Program-made: the position numbers and the translations under genes
Shown here: positions 27,422 to 36,829 of the stretch, one piece after another
How positions within the stretch are numbered: position 1 is the first letter of the stretch
Layout of the letters: every line of letters starts with the position of its first letter
Notes under the pieces: generated by a model
What the model was told of the DNA's origin: nothing
The model's database searches: none
What the model saw: the letters and a program-made list of their open reading frames with translations, nothing else
NCBI GenBank assembly: GCA_028284865.1
Contig: JANQQV010000027.1
Coordinates: 1 to 64,000 of the forward strand
Source: Rhodothermales bacterium
GTDB taxonomy: Bacteria; Bacteroidota; Rhodothermia; Rhodothermales; UBA10348
Direction: 5' to 3'
Length of the DNA: 64,000 nucleotides

Positions 27422-30364
27422 ATGCTCGTTCGTGCTTTTCTTTTTCTTCTGCTCGTCCTCGTCACGCTCCCGGCCTCGGCCCAACGTGAGAACTTGACGC
27501 CGGTTATGGACAACGTTGTGGCCGCGTCGGCCGCCGAGGTCCGTGAGGCGGCCTTTGCCGACCGTGTCCAGCTGTTTGGAGGCTCTCCATTGGCCAGTGT
27601 CCCGGCCCGCAACATCGGCCCTGTGGTGATGTCGGGTCGTGTGACCGACATCGATGCACACGCTGCAGATCCGAGCCATTTCCTGGTCGCCTATGCATCC
27701 GGAGGCCTTTGGATCACCTGGAACAACGGCCAGTCCTTCGAGCCCATCTTCGACGAGCTTGGGACCATGACGATTGGTGATATCCATGCCGATTGGGACA
27801 CAGGTACGATCTGGGTCGGTACGGGCGAAAACAACTCCAGCCGGTCCTCCTATGCCGGCGACGGTTTGTATCGGAGCACTGATTGGGGTGCTTCCTGGCA
27901 GCATATGGGCCTGACCAACACGCAGCGCACGGGTCGCATCCTGGTCCACCCGGACGATACCAATACGGTATGGGTTGCTGCTCTCGGTGCACTGTACTCA
28001 CCGAACGAAGAACGCGGCGTCTTCATGTCCACGGATGGCGGTCAGTCTTGGGAAAAGACGCTCTACGTCAACGATCGCTCCGGGGCAGTTGATCTGGTCA
28101 TGGACCCAACCAATCCCGATATCCTGTACGCGGCCATGTGGGAGCGCGATCGTCGCGCGTGGAATTTCGTCGAGTCTGGCTCGGGGTCAGGGATTTACAA
28201 GAGCACCGATGGCGGCCGCACCTGGAGCCGTATCGATGGCAATGGATTTCCTACGGGTGATGGCGTTGGTCGCATCGGTCTGGACGTGCATCCGGGCAAC
28301 CCGAACATCATCTATGCCGCGCTGGACAACCAGTATCGCCGGGAAGGTGAAGATGCCCGCGACGCAGATGTCGAAGGACTGACGCGTGCTGACCTGCGAG
28401 CCATGAGTGCCCGCGATTTCCTTCGTCTCGACGAAGCGGACATCGGTGACTATCTGGAACGGGAGCGATTCCCAAGCCGCTATGACGTCGAAACGGTTAC
28501 GGGCATGGTGGAGCGTGGTGAGATTGAACCGGCTGCGCTGGTCGACTTCGTGGATGACGCCAATACACAGCTCTTTGATACACCAGTTATCGGCCTGGAA
28601 TTGTACCGCAGCGATGACGCCGGCGCGACCTGGCGCAAGACGCATGACGGCTATCTCGAAGGTGTATACAACACGTATGGGTACTACTTCGGCGAAGTCC
28701 GGGTCGCGCCGGATAATCCCGATCAGGTCTACACAATGGGCGTTCCGATCCTGCGCTCGGACGACGGTGGCGAAACGTGGAAAAGCATCAGTGCACCGCA
28801 CGTCCACGCGGATCATCAGGCTCTCTGGATGAACCCGAATCGTCCGGGACACATCATCAACGGCAACGATGGTGGACTGAACATGTCCTACGATGCCGGT
28901 GAGAGCTGGTCCAAGCTGAATATTCCGTCCGTAGGTCAGTTCTACTACATCCAGGTCGATATGGCCGAGCCGTATAACGTCTACGGCGGGCTTCAGGACA
29001 ACGGCACGTGGATGGGGCCGAGCACCTACAGGGCCAGCATGCGCTGGACTTCGGAAGGCGAGTATCCGTACGATCGCCTGGGCGGTGGAGACGGCATGCA
29101 GGTGCAGGTCGACACCCGGACCAACAAGATTGTCTACACAGGCTCGCAGTTCGGCTTCTATTCCCGCACCAACCTGGAAACAGGTGAGCGAATGTCGATT
29201 CGCCCGCGCCACGAGCTGGGCGACAAACCCCTTCGTTTCAACTGGCAAACGCCGATCCTGCTTTCACCCCACAATCAGGACATTTTCTACTACGGCGCCA
29301 ATCGTCTCTTCCGGTCCATGAACCGCGGAGAAGACCTTCAGCCGATTTCGCCTGATTTGACTGGCGGTGGACGCCCTGGAGATGTGCCCTATGGCACGCT
29401 GACCTCGATCTCCGAGTCGCCGTTGCGTTTTGGGTTGATCTACACCGGTTCGGATGACGGGTTCATATACGTCACGAAGGATGGTGGCGTCAACTGGACT
29501 CGTATCGACGAGGGGCTGCCTGAGGACATGTGGGTGAGCCGCGTTGTGGCTTCATCACATGTTGAAGGTCGGGTCTATGCGACGTTGAACGGATATCGTT
29601 GGGATCACTTCGATGCCTACGTCTACGTCAGCGAAGACTACGGCGCGACGTGGTCGCAGCTCGGTATGGATCTTCCCGCCGAGCCGGTCAACGTGATAGT
29701 AGAGCATCATGACAATCCCGATCTCCTGTTCGTCGGTACGGATCACGCGACGTATGTCTCACTCGACCGGGGACAGTCTTTCCATGGTTTGTCAGAGGGC
29801 ATCCCTTTCGCGCCCGTTCACGATCTGAAGATCCAGACACGGGATAATCATTTGCTGGTTGGCACCCATGGTCGTTCCATCTGGCAAGTCGATCTGGCCA
29901 CGGTTTCACCGCTGGACAGCGATCTGATGGCCAGCACGCTGCATGCGTTCGATGGTGGCTCCTCAGGTTGGAGCAGCAGCTGGGGAAGCAGGTCGCGCGC
30001 CTATTCGCCAGTCAATGAGCCCTCTACTGAATTCGAAGTATGGGCTGCACAAGCTGGTTCGGCGACGGTGCAGATTGAAAACGACGAAGGCGATGTGCTT
30101 CAATCGTTCGAAATCGACTTGGCCTATGGTCTGAATCGGGTGGCTTACGGTTATTCCATCACGGAAGATGGTGCCGAGACGTTTGGCGAGGGGATGGAAA
30201 TGGCCGACAATGGTGCCTTCTACCTGCAGCCGGGAACGTACACCGTTCGCTACCAGATGGCTGGAGCGGAAGCAGAAACCACGTTCACACTCCGCGAACC
30301 ACGCGGGTGGAATGGGGGCGAACCAGCACCTGCTCCGGATCCGGTGTACGGCGTCAAGAAATAG
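27422..30364 (+). CDS. Secreted BNR/sortilin (VPS10)-like beta-propeller protein
   Basis: A 980-residue exported protein with a cleavable signal peptide (LLVLVTLPASAQ). Repeated Asp-box (BNR) blades are obvious: STDWGASWQHMG, STDGGQSWEKTL, STDGGRTWSRID, SDDAGATWRKTH, SDDGGETWKSIS, SYDAGESWSKLN, TKDGGVNWTRID, SEDYGATWSQLG. The family is annotated in Bacteroidota as WD40/YVTN/BNR-like or sortilin-type glycosyl hydrolase; enzymatic activity is not demonstrated by the sequence. The last ~100 residues form a separate beta domain and lack a recognisable T9SS sorting domain. The true start is ATG 27422; an open frame upstream overlaps the dehydratase and is spurious. Confidence 0.9.
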   Translation: MLVRAFLFLLLVLVTLPASAQRENLTPVMDNVVAASAAEVREAAFADRVQLFGGSPLASVPARNIGPVVMSGRVTDIDAHAADPSHFLVAYASGGLWITWNNGQSFEPIFDELGTMTIGDIHADWDTGTIWVGTGENNSSRSSYAGDGLYRSTDWGASWQHMGLTNTQRTGRILVHPDDTNTVWVAALGALYSPNEERGVFMSTDGGQSWEKTLYVNDRSGAVDLVMDPTNPDILYAAMWERDRRAWNFVESGSGSGIYKSTDGGRTWSRIDGNGFPTGDGVGRIGLDVHPGNPNIIYAALDNQYRREGEDARDADVEGLTRADLRAMSARDFLRLDEADIGDYLERERFPSRYDVETVTGMVERGEIEPAALVDFVDDANTQLFDTPVIGLELYRSDDAGATWRKTHDGYLEGVYNTYGYYFGEVRVAPDNPDQVYTMGVPILRSDDGGETWKSISAPHVHADHQALWMNPNRPGHIINGNDGGLNMSYDAGESWSKLNIPSVGQFYYIQVDMAEPYNVYGGLQDNGTWMGPSTYRASMRWTSEGEYPYDRLGGGDGMQVQVDTRTNKIVYTGSQFGFYSRTNLETGERMSIRPRHELGDKPLRFNWQTPILLSPHNQDIFYYGANRLFRSMNRGEDLQPISPDLTGGGRPGDVPYGTLTSISESPLRFGLIYTGSDDGFIYVTKDGGVNWTRIDEGLPEDMWVSRVVASSHVEGRVYATLNGYRWDHFDAYVYVSEDYGATWSQLGMDLPAEPVNVIVEHHDNPDLLFVGTDHATYVSLDRGQSFHGLSEGIPFAPVHDLKIQTRDNHLLVGTHGRSIWQVDLATVSPLDSDLMASTLHAFDGGSSGWSSSWGSRSRAYSPVNEPSTEFEVWAAQAGSATVQIENDEGDVLQSFEIDLAYGLNRVAYGYSITEDGAETFGEGMEMADNGAFYLQPGTYTVRYQMAGAEAETTFTLREPRGWNGGEPAPAPDPVYGVKK

Positions 30365-30405
30365 CCTAACGCTGCACGGTAAAGCAACGCCTGAAATCAA
30401 GCCAG

Positions 30406-30440
30406 GAGGCGCTGATCACGGAGAGGTCAGCGCCTCTGGT
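30406..30440 (+). terminator. Convergent terminator hairpin between the BNR gene and the M23 peptidase gene
   Basis: A perfect 10-bp inverted repeat, GAGGCGCTGA (30406-30415) and TCAGCGCCTC (30427-30436), is followed by TGGTGTTTT. On the plus strand it would end the BNR-protein transcript. Its loop contains the TGA stop of the minus-strand M23 peptidase gene, so the hairpin overlaps that coding end. Confidence 0.7.
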
Positions 30441-31708
30441 GTTTTGAGCAGCTCTGCATAGCTCCGGTCGATACCCGGGTTGAGCGGCGAGGTCAACGCC
30501 ATCATCATGTCGTCGCGCTGAACACTGAAGTCAGCGAAATACTGGGTGGGGATGGGACCAACCGAGGGAATCTTCTCTCTTCGGTGGTCAACCTGCTCGC
30601 CGCCCTTCCAGAATCGATAGCAGACATGGGGGCCGGTGGCCAGGCCTGTGGACCCCACAAATCCGATGATATCACCCTGCTTCACGCGGACGCCCGGGCG
30701 AATCCCCGTCTTGATCTTCTGCATGTGCAGGTACTGGGTCGTATACGTTCCGTTGTGGCGGATTTTGACGTAATTGCCATTGTACTGACCGTAGCGGGCT
30801 TCGGTCACGACACCATCGCCCGTAGCCATGATGGGCGTTCCGGGATCGGCAGCGTAGTCCGTCCCAAGATGGGCTTTGTAGCGCTTCTGTACCGGGTGGA
30901 ATCGGCGATACGTGAAGCCGGAGGATATCCGCTTGTACTCAACAGGCGCGATCAGGAATGCTTTGCGCAGGCTCTTGCCTGTTTCGTCGTAGTGCTCGTC
31001 GACATCGCCGTTTTGGTAGTGGAAGGCGTAGTAGTCTTCATTCATGTGGACGAATCGAGCCGCCGTGACTTCTCCGATATCGAACAGGTGATCTCCGACG
31101 TACTGCTCCTCGAATACGATGCGGAATGAGTCGCCCTTCTGTAGTCTTGAAAAGTCGATCTGCCAGGCGAACACATCGGCCATGCGATTGGCGACAGTAG
31201 GATGGATGTCCTGGTTGATCAGCGTCATGTAGAGTGACTCCTCGATCGTGCCTTCGATCGTACGCTCGCGAACGACCACATTGCGTTCTTCAACACGAAC
31301 GGAAGGCTCCTCGCCCAGGTCAAAGACCACATACGACGCCAAATTGGGCTGATAGACCATGTAGCGCCCAACGCCCGATGAATCCGTATAGACGCGATAC
31401 GGGCGGCCTGATTTCAGGCGACGAACATCAAACGTGTCGCGTCCATCACGGGCCAGATTCACGATCCGCTGGAATTCGACACCGTACGGGGTGAGGAGAT
31501 CGGAGAACGTTTCGTTCCGACGAACGGTCGACTCTATGACAGACAACTCCGAGACCGGCATACCGAACTCATCGGTAGTCAGGGAGACCGTCTGGATGGG
31601 CGTTTCTTGCTCTATGGCAGGCGCATCCGAAGTCTGCCAGGAGCGCAGGAGCAGCACGGTAGCCGCAGCAACCAGCAGAGCGATAACAAGTAGAGGGCGA
31701 TCTCGCAT
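30416..31708 (-). CDS. M23 family metallopeptidase (LytM-type murein hydrolase)
   Basis: A 430-residue envelope protein with one N-terminal membrane helix/signal (LLVIALLVAAATVLLLRSW). A long linker region contains an OapA/LysM-like segment (ETFSDLLTPYGVEFQRIVNL). The C-terminal peptidase_M23 domain carries the zinc ligands in HLGTDYAADPGTPI (HxxxD) and TQYLHMQKI, with the flanking GFVGSTGLATGPHVCYRFW (HxH equivalent modified to HVCYRF). It should cleave peptidoglycan cross-link peptides or activate amidases during cell-wall remodelling. The C-terminal codons overlap the hairpin at 30406-30436. Confidence 0.9.
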   Translation of the reverse strand: MRDRPLLVIALLVAAATVLLLRSWQTSDAPAIEQETPIQTVSLTTDEFGMPVSELSVIESTVRRNETFSDLLTPYGVEFQRIVNLARDGRDTFDVRRLKSGRPYRVYTDSSGVGRYMVYQPNLASYVVFDLGEEPSVRVEERNVVVRERTIEGTIEESLYMTLINQDIHPTVANRMADVFAWQIDFSRLQKGDSFRIVFEEQYVGDHLFDIGEVTAARFVHMNEDYYAFHYQNGDVDEHYDETGKSLRKAFLIAPVEYKRISSGFTYRRFHPVQKRYKAHLGTDYAADPGTPIMATGDGVVTEARYGQYNGNYVKIRHNGTYTTQYLHMQKIKTGIRPGVRVKQGDIIGFVGSTGLATGPHVCYRFWKGGEQVDHRREKIPSVGPIPTQYFADFSVQRDDMMMALTSPLNPGIDRSYAELLKTPEALTSP

Positions 31709-31935
31709 GGTGAAGTCGAAAAGAGTTCAGACGGTTCGAGGGCCGTCAGGATTCATCGCACGCGTGACCAGGGCGCATGAATATACCGAAAACCGTGGCT
31801 TTCTTCGCCTTCGGGTCTTCAAGCGTTCCCGGGCGCGGGATTAATGCCCTATCAACCAGTATCGACCGCTACTGTGCCCAGCTTGAATGGTTCGGCTCCT
31901 TGGTCGGTGCCAGACCCTTCTGCTTCAGGCCGGAT

Positions 31936-32562
31936 TCAGCGCTTGGTGCTGGACGTCCAGGCGTGGTCTTCCACACCCAGCAGGTGATTGACCAAGCGTG
32001 CGGCGACGAAAAGTGCATCGGAAAGCCGATTCAGATACACTGCGCATTGCATGTTGATATCGTCCCGTCGGGCCAGCGCGATGACTCGGCGCTCGGCACG
32101 ACGGCAGATCGTCCGGGCAACGTGCAGATGGGACGCGATGTCGCTGCCGCCAGGGAGAATGAAAGCGGTCAGCGGGGCCAGTGGTTCTTCGAACTTGTCT
32201 ATGGTCTGCTCCATGTCATCGATCCATGCCTGTTCAATCCGATGGACCGTCGCCTTGGATCCGAGAGGCGTAGCCAGATCGGCGCCGAGATCGAAAAGCT
32301 CGTTCTGGATCCGCTCCAGCCATGCATCCATATCCAAGGTCCAGTGCGACGATGGAGACTGAGCCTGCGCTTCTCCCGTGCGCTCCGGCTCGTCAAAAGG
32401 TCCCGGGCGGTGCGCGGCAAGTGCGGCCCGCGCGGTGCCCAGCACTGAATTCAACTCATCGGCGGTGCCGTAGGCTTCGATACGAAGGTCGTCTTTCGAA
32501 ACGCGCGGGCCGCCAAAGAGGCCAGTCAATCCGTCGTCACCGGTGCGGGTGTAGATCTTCAT
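31936..32562 (-). CDS. Cob(I)yrinic acid a,c-diamide adenosyltransferase, PduO type
   Basis: An approximately 208-residue ATP:corrinoid adenosyltransferase that makes adenosylcobalamin from cob(I)alamin and ATP. The ATP-binding N terminus MKIYTRTGDDGLTGLFGG is diagnostic, followed by RIEAYGTADELNSVLG, and the C-terminal CRRAERRVIALAR and LNRLSDALFVAARLVN match PduO. The insertion around FDEPERTGEAQAQSPSS is unusual. ATG 32562 fits the family; the frame is open 42 codons further. An ABC ATPase of the iron/B12 type lies upstream on the same strand, which suggests a cobalamin theme. Confidence 0.95.
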   Translation of the reverse strand: MKIYTRTGDDGLTGLFGGPRVSKDDLRIEAYGTADELNSVLGTARAALAAHRPGPFDEPERTGEAQAQSPSSHWTLDMDAWLERIQNELFDLGADLATPLGSKATVHRIEQAWIDDMEQTIDKFEEPLAPLTAFILPGGSDIASHLHVARTICRRAERRVIALARRDDINMQCAVYLNRLSDALFVAARLVNHLLGVEDHAWTSSTKR

Positions 32563-32734
32563 CGGGGGACCTGATGCAAGTAAAAGATGCGGAGCTGGGG
32601 ATTCCGTGGAGCCCATCCAACAGACTTCCCGAAACGCGAGGAGAGAGGGGCGGTTCGGTGCTCTCGGCACTCCATACCGAAACTCCACACGAAACGCTCA
32701 GTCGCCATGTCAGACGCGAGACGAGGCCAGTCTA

Positions 32735-33508
32735 TTACAGCGGCCGCGCGTAGTCGATACGAACGAATCGGTCCGCGTGTGACTCCACACGAGCCTCCAT
32801 GCGGAAAACACTCGCCAATAGTTCGGCTGTCAGGACTTCGGCTGGGGCTCCGCTATCCTTCAAGTGCCCCCGATCCAACACCATGACACGGTCCGCAAAT
32901 CGCGCCGCCAACTCCAGGTCATGAATGGCTCCGATCACGGTTGTCCCAGCCTCGACCATCGTCCGGACATGCTCCAGGAATTCGAACTGGTGATGGACGT
33001 CCAGGAACGTCGTCGGCTCATCCAGAATCAGCAAATCGGCTTCCTGGACCAGGGCCTGCGCCAGGAACACTCGCTGTTGCTCGCCGCCGCTGAGGGAATG
33101 AAAAGACCGCTGTTCAAATCCGGTCAGATCGAGACGTTGCAGGGCTTCAGACGCGAGCTGTTCATCTGAATGATTGTACACCGATAGCATCGATTTGTGA
33201 GGCGAACGCCCCAACAAGACCAGATCCATCACCCGGAAATCGAATGAAATGGTGTGGGTCTGGCGCACGAAGGCTACCCGTCGGGCCAACGCCCGGTGCG
33301 ACCATGCCGAGATATCCTTGCCATCCAGTTTCAGCGTCCCTGAGAACGGAATCAGGCCCGAAATCGCCCTCAACAACGTGGTTTTCCCACTGCCATTGGG
33401 CCCGAGAAGTGCCGTCCATTGCCCGTTCTCAATCTCGAAATCCAGCCCATGAAGGATGGCTTTATCGCCGAAAGCGACATCCAGTCCGGAAGCGTGGATG
33501 AGAGCCAT
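32735..33508 (-). CDS. ABC transporter ATP-binding protein, FecE/BtuD-like (iron chelate, heme or cobalamin uptake)
   Basis: A 257-residue ATPase with Walker A GPNGSGKTT, Q-loop FVRQTHTISFDF, signature LSGGEQQRVF, Walker B LLILDEPTTFLD and switch His in IGAIHDLELAARFAD. Family features such as LLGRSPH and LDVHHQFEFLEH place it with FepC/HmuV/BtuD-type importers. The partner permease and substrate-binding protein are not in the window. ATG 33508 (MALIHASGLDVAFGD) is chosen; a spurious frame continues 62 codons upstream. It runs with the adenosyltransferase gene about 170 bp downstream, so cobalamin is a reasonable guess for the substrate. Confidence 0.9.
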   Translation of the reverse strand: MALIHASGLDVAFGDKAILHGLDFEIENGQWTALLGPNGSGKTTLLRAISGLIPFSGTLKLDGKDISAWSHRALARRVAFVRQTHTISFDFRVMDLVLLGRSPHKSMLSVYNHSDEQLASEALQRLDLTGFEQRSFHSLSGGEQQRVFLAQALVQEADLLILDEPTTFLDVHHQFEFLEHVRTMVEAGTTVIGAIHDLELAARFADRVMVLDRGHLKDSGAPAEVLTAELLASVFRMEARVESHADRFVRIDYARPL

Positions 33509-33638
33509 GCTGAAAGCCGGCGAGCGTTGGTGGGCAAAGGGAACGGGAAGGAAGGGCGATGGTACGCCAAGGGTTTGGTATCGTTCTGATGCCAGACACT
33601 GCACCGGCCATCGGTCCGTCAATCGATCTCTCAACAGC

Positions 33639-34145
33639 ATGCATCGCTCTTCTTTTTCCGGCCGATTCTGGCTTCCTCTCGCGTTCGCGTTCATCGTCGT
33701 GTCCGCAATGGTGATGGCCGGATGCGATTCGCAAGAGCAGCAGGACGAGTTCGTTCAGGAAGCTGGAGCCACTCCAAGTGGATTCGCCCAGACCGATGCA
33801 GCCGGCCGCATAATTGAGGATGATGAGAACGATTGGCGAGTAGCGCCGATTTACGGCGGCAAGGTGCGGTTCGACCCGGCCTATCCCAATCCGGTCGGCG
33901 GAGATTTCGTGACCATCCCGGTCACCATTCTGGAATTCAATTCGATCCAGGGTGGTCTGGCATTGCGCGCTCGCGACGCCTCCAATAATCTCAGGACACT
34001 TGACGACATTCTCGACGCCAGTGACCCGGGCGCCTACATATTCCGCTTCAGTCCAGCCTTGCTCAACCGGACAGGCCTGGTGCGGATTTTCATTTTCGAT
34101 CGCCTGGGAGAGCTTGTTTCCTACGGCGATCTGATGATCGAGTAA
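33639..34145 (+). CDS. Small lipoprotein with T9SS/FlgD-like C-terminal 'PNP' domain
   Basis: A 168-residue protein of unknown role. It has a lipoprotein signal with lipobox VMAGC, an acidic linker (about 24-60) and a compact beta domain that opens FDPAYPNPVGGDFVTIPV and ends IFDRLGELVSYGDLMIE. The YPNP start followed by about 75 residues with alternating strands and a terminal short strand resembles type IX secretion sorting domains and FlgD-Ig-like modules. Having both a lipobox and such a domain is odd. ATG 33639 was chosen because it precedes the signal. Divergent from the ABC ATPase and convergent with the amidohydrolase. Confidence 0.75.
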   Translation: MHRSSFSGRFWLPLAFAFIVVSAMVMAGCDSQEQQDEFVQEAGATPSGFAQTDAAGRIIEDDENDWRVAPIYGGKVRFDPAYPNPVGGDFVTIPVTILEFNSIQGGLALRARDASNNLRTLDDILDASDPGAYIFRFSPALLNRTGLVRIFIFDRLGELVSYGDLMIE

Positions 34146-34162
34146 TCGCCTCCCCGCGGTTC

Positions 34163-35887
34163 TCAGCGTGCGTCGTACACGATTCTGCCGTCTACGATCG
34201 TCATGTCGACATTTACGTCCTTGATGGCCTCGTGAGGGATTTCGAACAGGTCCGCGTCCAGCACCGCGATATCGGCCAGCTTGCCCGGCTCCAGAGACCC
34301 TTTGATGTCTTCCTCGAAGGTTGAGTAAGCCCCATTGATCGTGTACGCTTTCAGCGCTTCCTCCAGCGAGATGCGTTCTTCCGGAAACCAGCCTTCCTCT
34401 GGTTGACCGGACAGCGTCTGTCGCGTCGTAGCCGCGTACAGACCAAGCATGGGGTTGATTGGATACTCAGCGGCCGACGTGCCCGGCCAGTCGGATCCGA
34501 ATGCCAGAACCGCGCCGCCGTCGAGCAGGCGTTTGAAGGCGTAAGCACCCCGGCTGCGTTCCGTGCCAATGCGCTCTTCCATCCACCGCATGTCGTCGGA
34601 GAGGTGGAATGGCTGGACCTCGGCGACGATGCCGAGATCACCGAGGCGCTCGAAATCTGCATCGGCAATCACCTGCGCGTGGACCAGTCGGAAGCGACGT
34701 TCCTGTTCGCCATTGACCCGATTCAGGTCTTCGAGGTAGTTCATCAGGAGGTGATTCGCCTCGTCACCGATGGCATGGATCGAGAGCTGCAGGTCCGAGC
34801 TGTCCGCGCGGAGCATGTAGCCCAGAAATTGTCCTTCGACAAACTCGCCGTTCTCGCCGACCATGAGCTGGCGCCAGCGACCATAATTGGTAGGATCGTG
34901 ATCGTACGGTTCAAAGAATCGAGCTGAAGACGTCCCCATGATGCCATCGATGTGCCCTTTGAGGGCACCCAGACGAATCCACTCATCGCCCGAGCCCACC
35001 CCGATGCCGTCGGCTTGCAATTCAGACCAGCGATCCAGGAAATACCGGAAGTGCACGCGCAGCGACAGCTCGTCCGTTTCGACCAGTGCCCGGTAAATCT
35101 CGAGCTGGGTGTCATCCGACATGTCGCTCAAAGACGTGACCCCGAAACGTGCTGCTACCTCCAGGGCATTGCGGGTCTGGTTCATCCGACGCTGCATGCT
35201 GAAGTCATCTGGTGTCAGGTCAGCGAACAGTGCACGAACGCCCAATCCGCGCATGATACCCGTGGCGTGTCCGTCCTCGTCCAGCTCGAACGCTACTCCA
35301 GGGGCCGAAGGATTTTCAATATCCACGCCGGCCAATTCCATTGCCGTTCGATTCGCCGCGAACTCCGAGTTGTTGAACTTGCGGATGAACATCGGATACT
35401 CGGCCGTCCGTTCATTGATCAACGACATATCCGGTTTGAAGGGCTCCCTGGCCTCGCCTCCTGAACTTCCTTCCGTCCATTGGTCGTAGGCGCCCCACAT
35501 GCCGCCAAGAATCCATTCGCCCGGCTCCAGGCGGGATAGCACGTCGTCAACACGTTGCGCGAATTCCTCCTGCGTGCCTGTTCGCATGATGTTGAATTCC
35601 AGGAAGCGTGCGGCCGAGCCGAAATGCACGTGGGTGTCATTGAATCCGGGCGTGGCGAAGGCACCCTCCAGGTCAATCACCTGCGTTGACCTCCCGGCCA
35701 AGTCGAGCATCTCGTCGGACGACCCCACGGCGAGGATCAGGCCGTCCTTGATGGCGACGGCTTCTGCTTGAGGTTGATCAGGGTTCGCGGTCCAAAGATC
35801 GCCGTTGTGCAAGACGAGGTCGGCAGAACCGGACTGGCAGCCGGCAAGAAGTGCGATAACCAGCAGAACAGGGAGGGTGCGGCTCAT
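34163..35887 (-). CDS. Amidohydrolase family lipoprotein (YtcJ-like)
   Basis: A 574-residue metal-dependent hydrolase of the YtcJ/amidohydrolase_3 group. It has a lipobox (VIALLAGC), the N-terminal beta-sandwich segment ADLVLHNGDLWTANPDQPQAE, the metal motif TPGFNDTHVHFGSAA (HxH), a mid-barrel SIHAIGDEANHLLMNYL with a metal-binding His, VHAQVIADADF, and the terminal catalytic Asp region in FGSDWPGTSAAEYPINPML. The lipobox implies that it acts in the periplasm or on the outer membrane. Substrate unknown. It converges with the small lipoprotein gene, 17 bp between stops. Confidence 0.9.
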   Translation of the reverse strand: MSRTLPVLLVIALLAGCQSGSADLVLHNGDLWTANPDQPQAEAVAIKDGLILAVGSSDEMLDLAGRSTQVIDLEGAFATPGFNDTHVHFGSAARFLEFNIMRTGTQEEFAQRVDDVLSRLEPGEWILGGMWGAYDQWTEGSSGGEAREPFKPDMSLINERTAEYPMFIRKFNNSEFAANRTAMELAGVDIENPSAPGVAFELDEDGHATGIMRGLGVRALFADLTPDDFSMQRRMNQTRNALEVAARFGVTSLSDMSDDTQLEIYRALVETDELSLRVHFRYFLDRWSELQADGIGVGSGDEWIRLGALKGHIDGIMGTSSARFFEPYDHDPTNYGRWRQLMVGENGEFVEGQFLGYMLRADSSDLQLSIHAIGDEANHLLMNYLEDLNRVNGEQERRFRLVHAQVIADADFERLGDLGIVAEVQPFHLSDDMRWMEERIGTERSRGAYAFKRLLDGGAVLAFGSDWPGTSAAEYPINPMLGLYAATTRQTLSGQPEEGWFPEERISLEEALKAYTINGAYSTFEEDIKGSLEPGKLADIAVLDADLFEIPHEAIKDVNVDMTIVDGRIVYDAR

Positions 35888-35974
35888 CGGAGTCGGTGGG
35901 TTGGGTGCGCGCGAATGAACAATGTCTCAGGTCATAAGGCACCTGATCCAGCACCAATCTCGCGGATCAGTCAT

Positions 35975-36829
35975 TCAGAATCCACGCTCGGCCAAATCCC
36001 GGGCCAGCATGGTCACGAAATCTTTCGACGAGAAGGACGACCCGGCGAGTACGTCGACCCCGACTTGCTGCAAGTGATCGGCCTCGATTTCGCCACGGAA
36101 ATCTCCCCAGGTGGCCGACGTGACCGATACGATGCCGTCATTTACGCCTTCGCGTCCATACAGCCACGAATTGAGCGGGCGAAACACCGGATTGATCGAG
36201 TTCAGAGACCCTTTGCCGGCGCTTCCTGCCCATGACGCGTAGTACACGCCCTCAGCATCAGGGACATCCCGATTGAATTGGTTGGTCACCGCGCGGGGCG
36301 TCAAGCTTTCAACGGCCGCGTGAAAGTCGGCCTCCATCTCCATCACGTTCTCGCCGACCCAATTGGCCGCATTCCGGACCAGCTCCCTGAGCTTTTCAGG
36401 TTGCTTGAGGGCCATTTGAGCCAGCGACGAGCCTCGATGGGGCGTAGAGATGGTATGCAGGCTGGCCACTCGTTCTGCCATGTCCAGCTTGGAAATCAGA
36501 TAGCGTGCGTCCAGACCGCCCATCGAATGAGCAATCAGGTTCACTTTCTCGGCACCCGTCTGCGCCAGGATCACGTCAATACGATTCTTCCACGTAGCCG
36601 CGCGCTGCGGAATGATGTGATACGGGCTCACATTTGGCGCGAAGGCTGCAATGCCGTGCAATCGGAGGTGCATCGCCTCCTCGTGCAAATGGCCCCCACG
36701 TGCCAGGAAGGCCAGTAACCCGAACCCATGCATGAGCACAACCGGGTATCGGGTCTTCAGATACTCCGGCTGCGGAAATGCCTCGAGTCCGGCAATCCGC
36801 TTGAGGGCTGTTTGAGTCAGCTTGGCCAT
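35975..36829 (-). CDS. Triacylglycerol lipase-like alpha/beta hydrolase
   Basis: A 284-residue hydrolase with the oxyanion loop VVLMHGFGL and nucleophile elbow AHSMGG (Ser102), followed by LDARYLISKLDMAERVASLHTISTPHRGS, a stretch typical of Pseudomonas-type lipase family I. VNDGIVSVTSATWGDF holds the catalytic Asp (NDGIVS) and EADHLQQVGVD the catalytic His. No cleavable signal peptide is seen, so the protein may be cytoplasmic, unlike the classical secreted lipases. Its start overlaps the end of the dolichol-kinase-like gene by 13 bases, so the two are one transcript and may share a lipid-related function. Confidence 0.9.
   Translation of the reverse strand: MAKLTQTALKRIAGLEAFPQPEYLKTRYPVVLMHGFGLLAFLARGGHLHEEAMHLRLHGIAAFAPNVSPYHIIPQRAATWKNRIDVILAQTGAEKVNLIAHSMGGLDARYLISKLDMAERVASLHTISTPHRGSSLAQMALKQPEKLRELVRNAANWVGENVMEMEADFHAAVESLTPRAVTNQFNRDVPDAEGVYYASWAGSAGKGSLNSINPVFRPLNSWLYGREGVNDGIVSVTSATWGDFRGEIEADHLQQVGVDVLAGSSFSSKDFVTMLARDLAERGF

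Noticed and set aside
28187-29248. A 353-codon open frame antisense to the BNR protein gene
   Set aside because: Composition is that of a shadow frame; the plus strand carries regular Asp-box repeats throughout.
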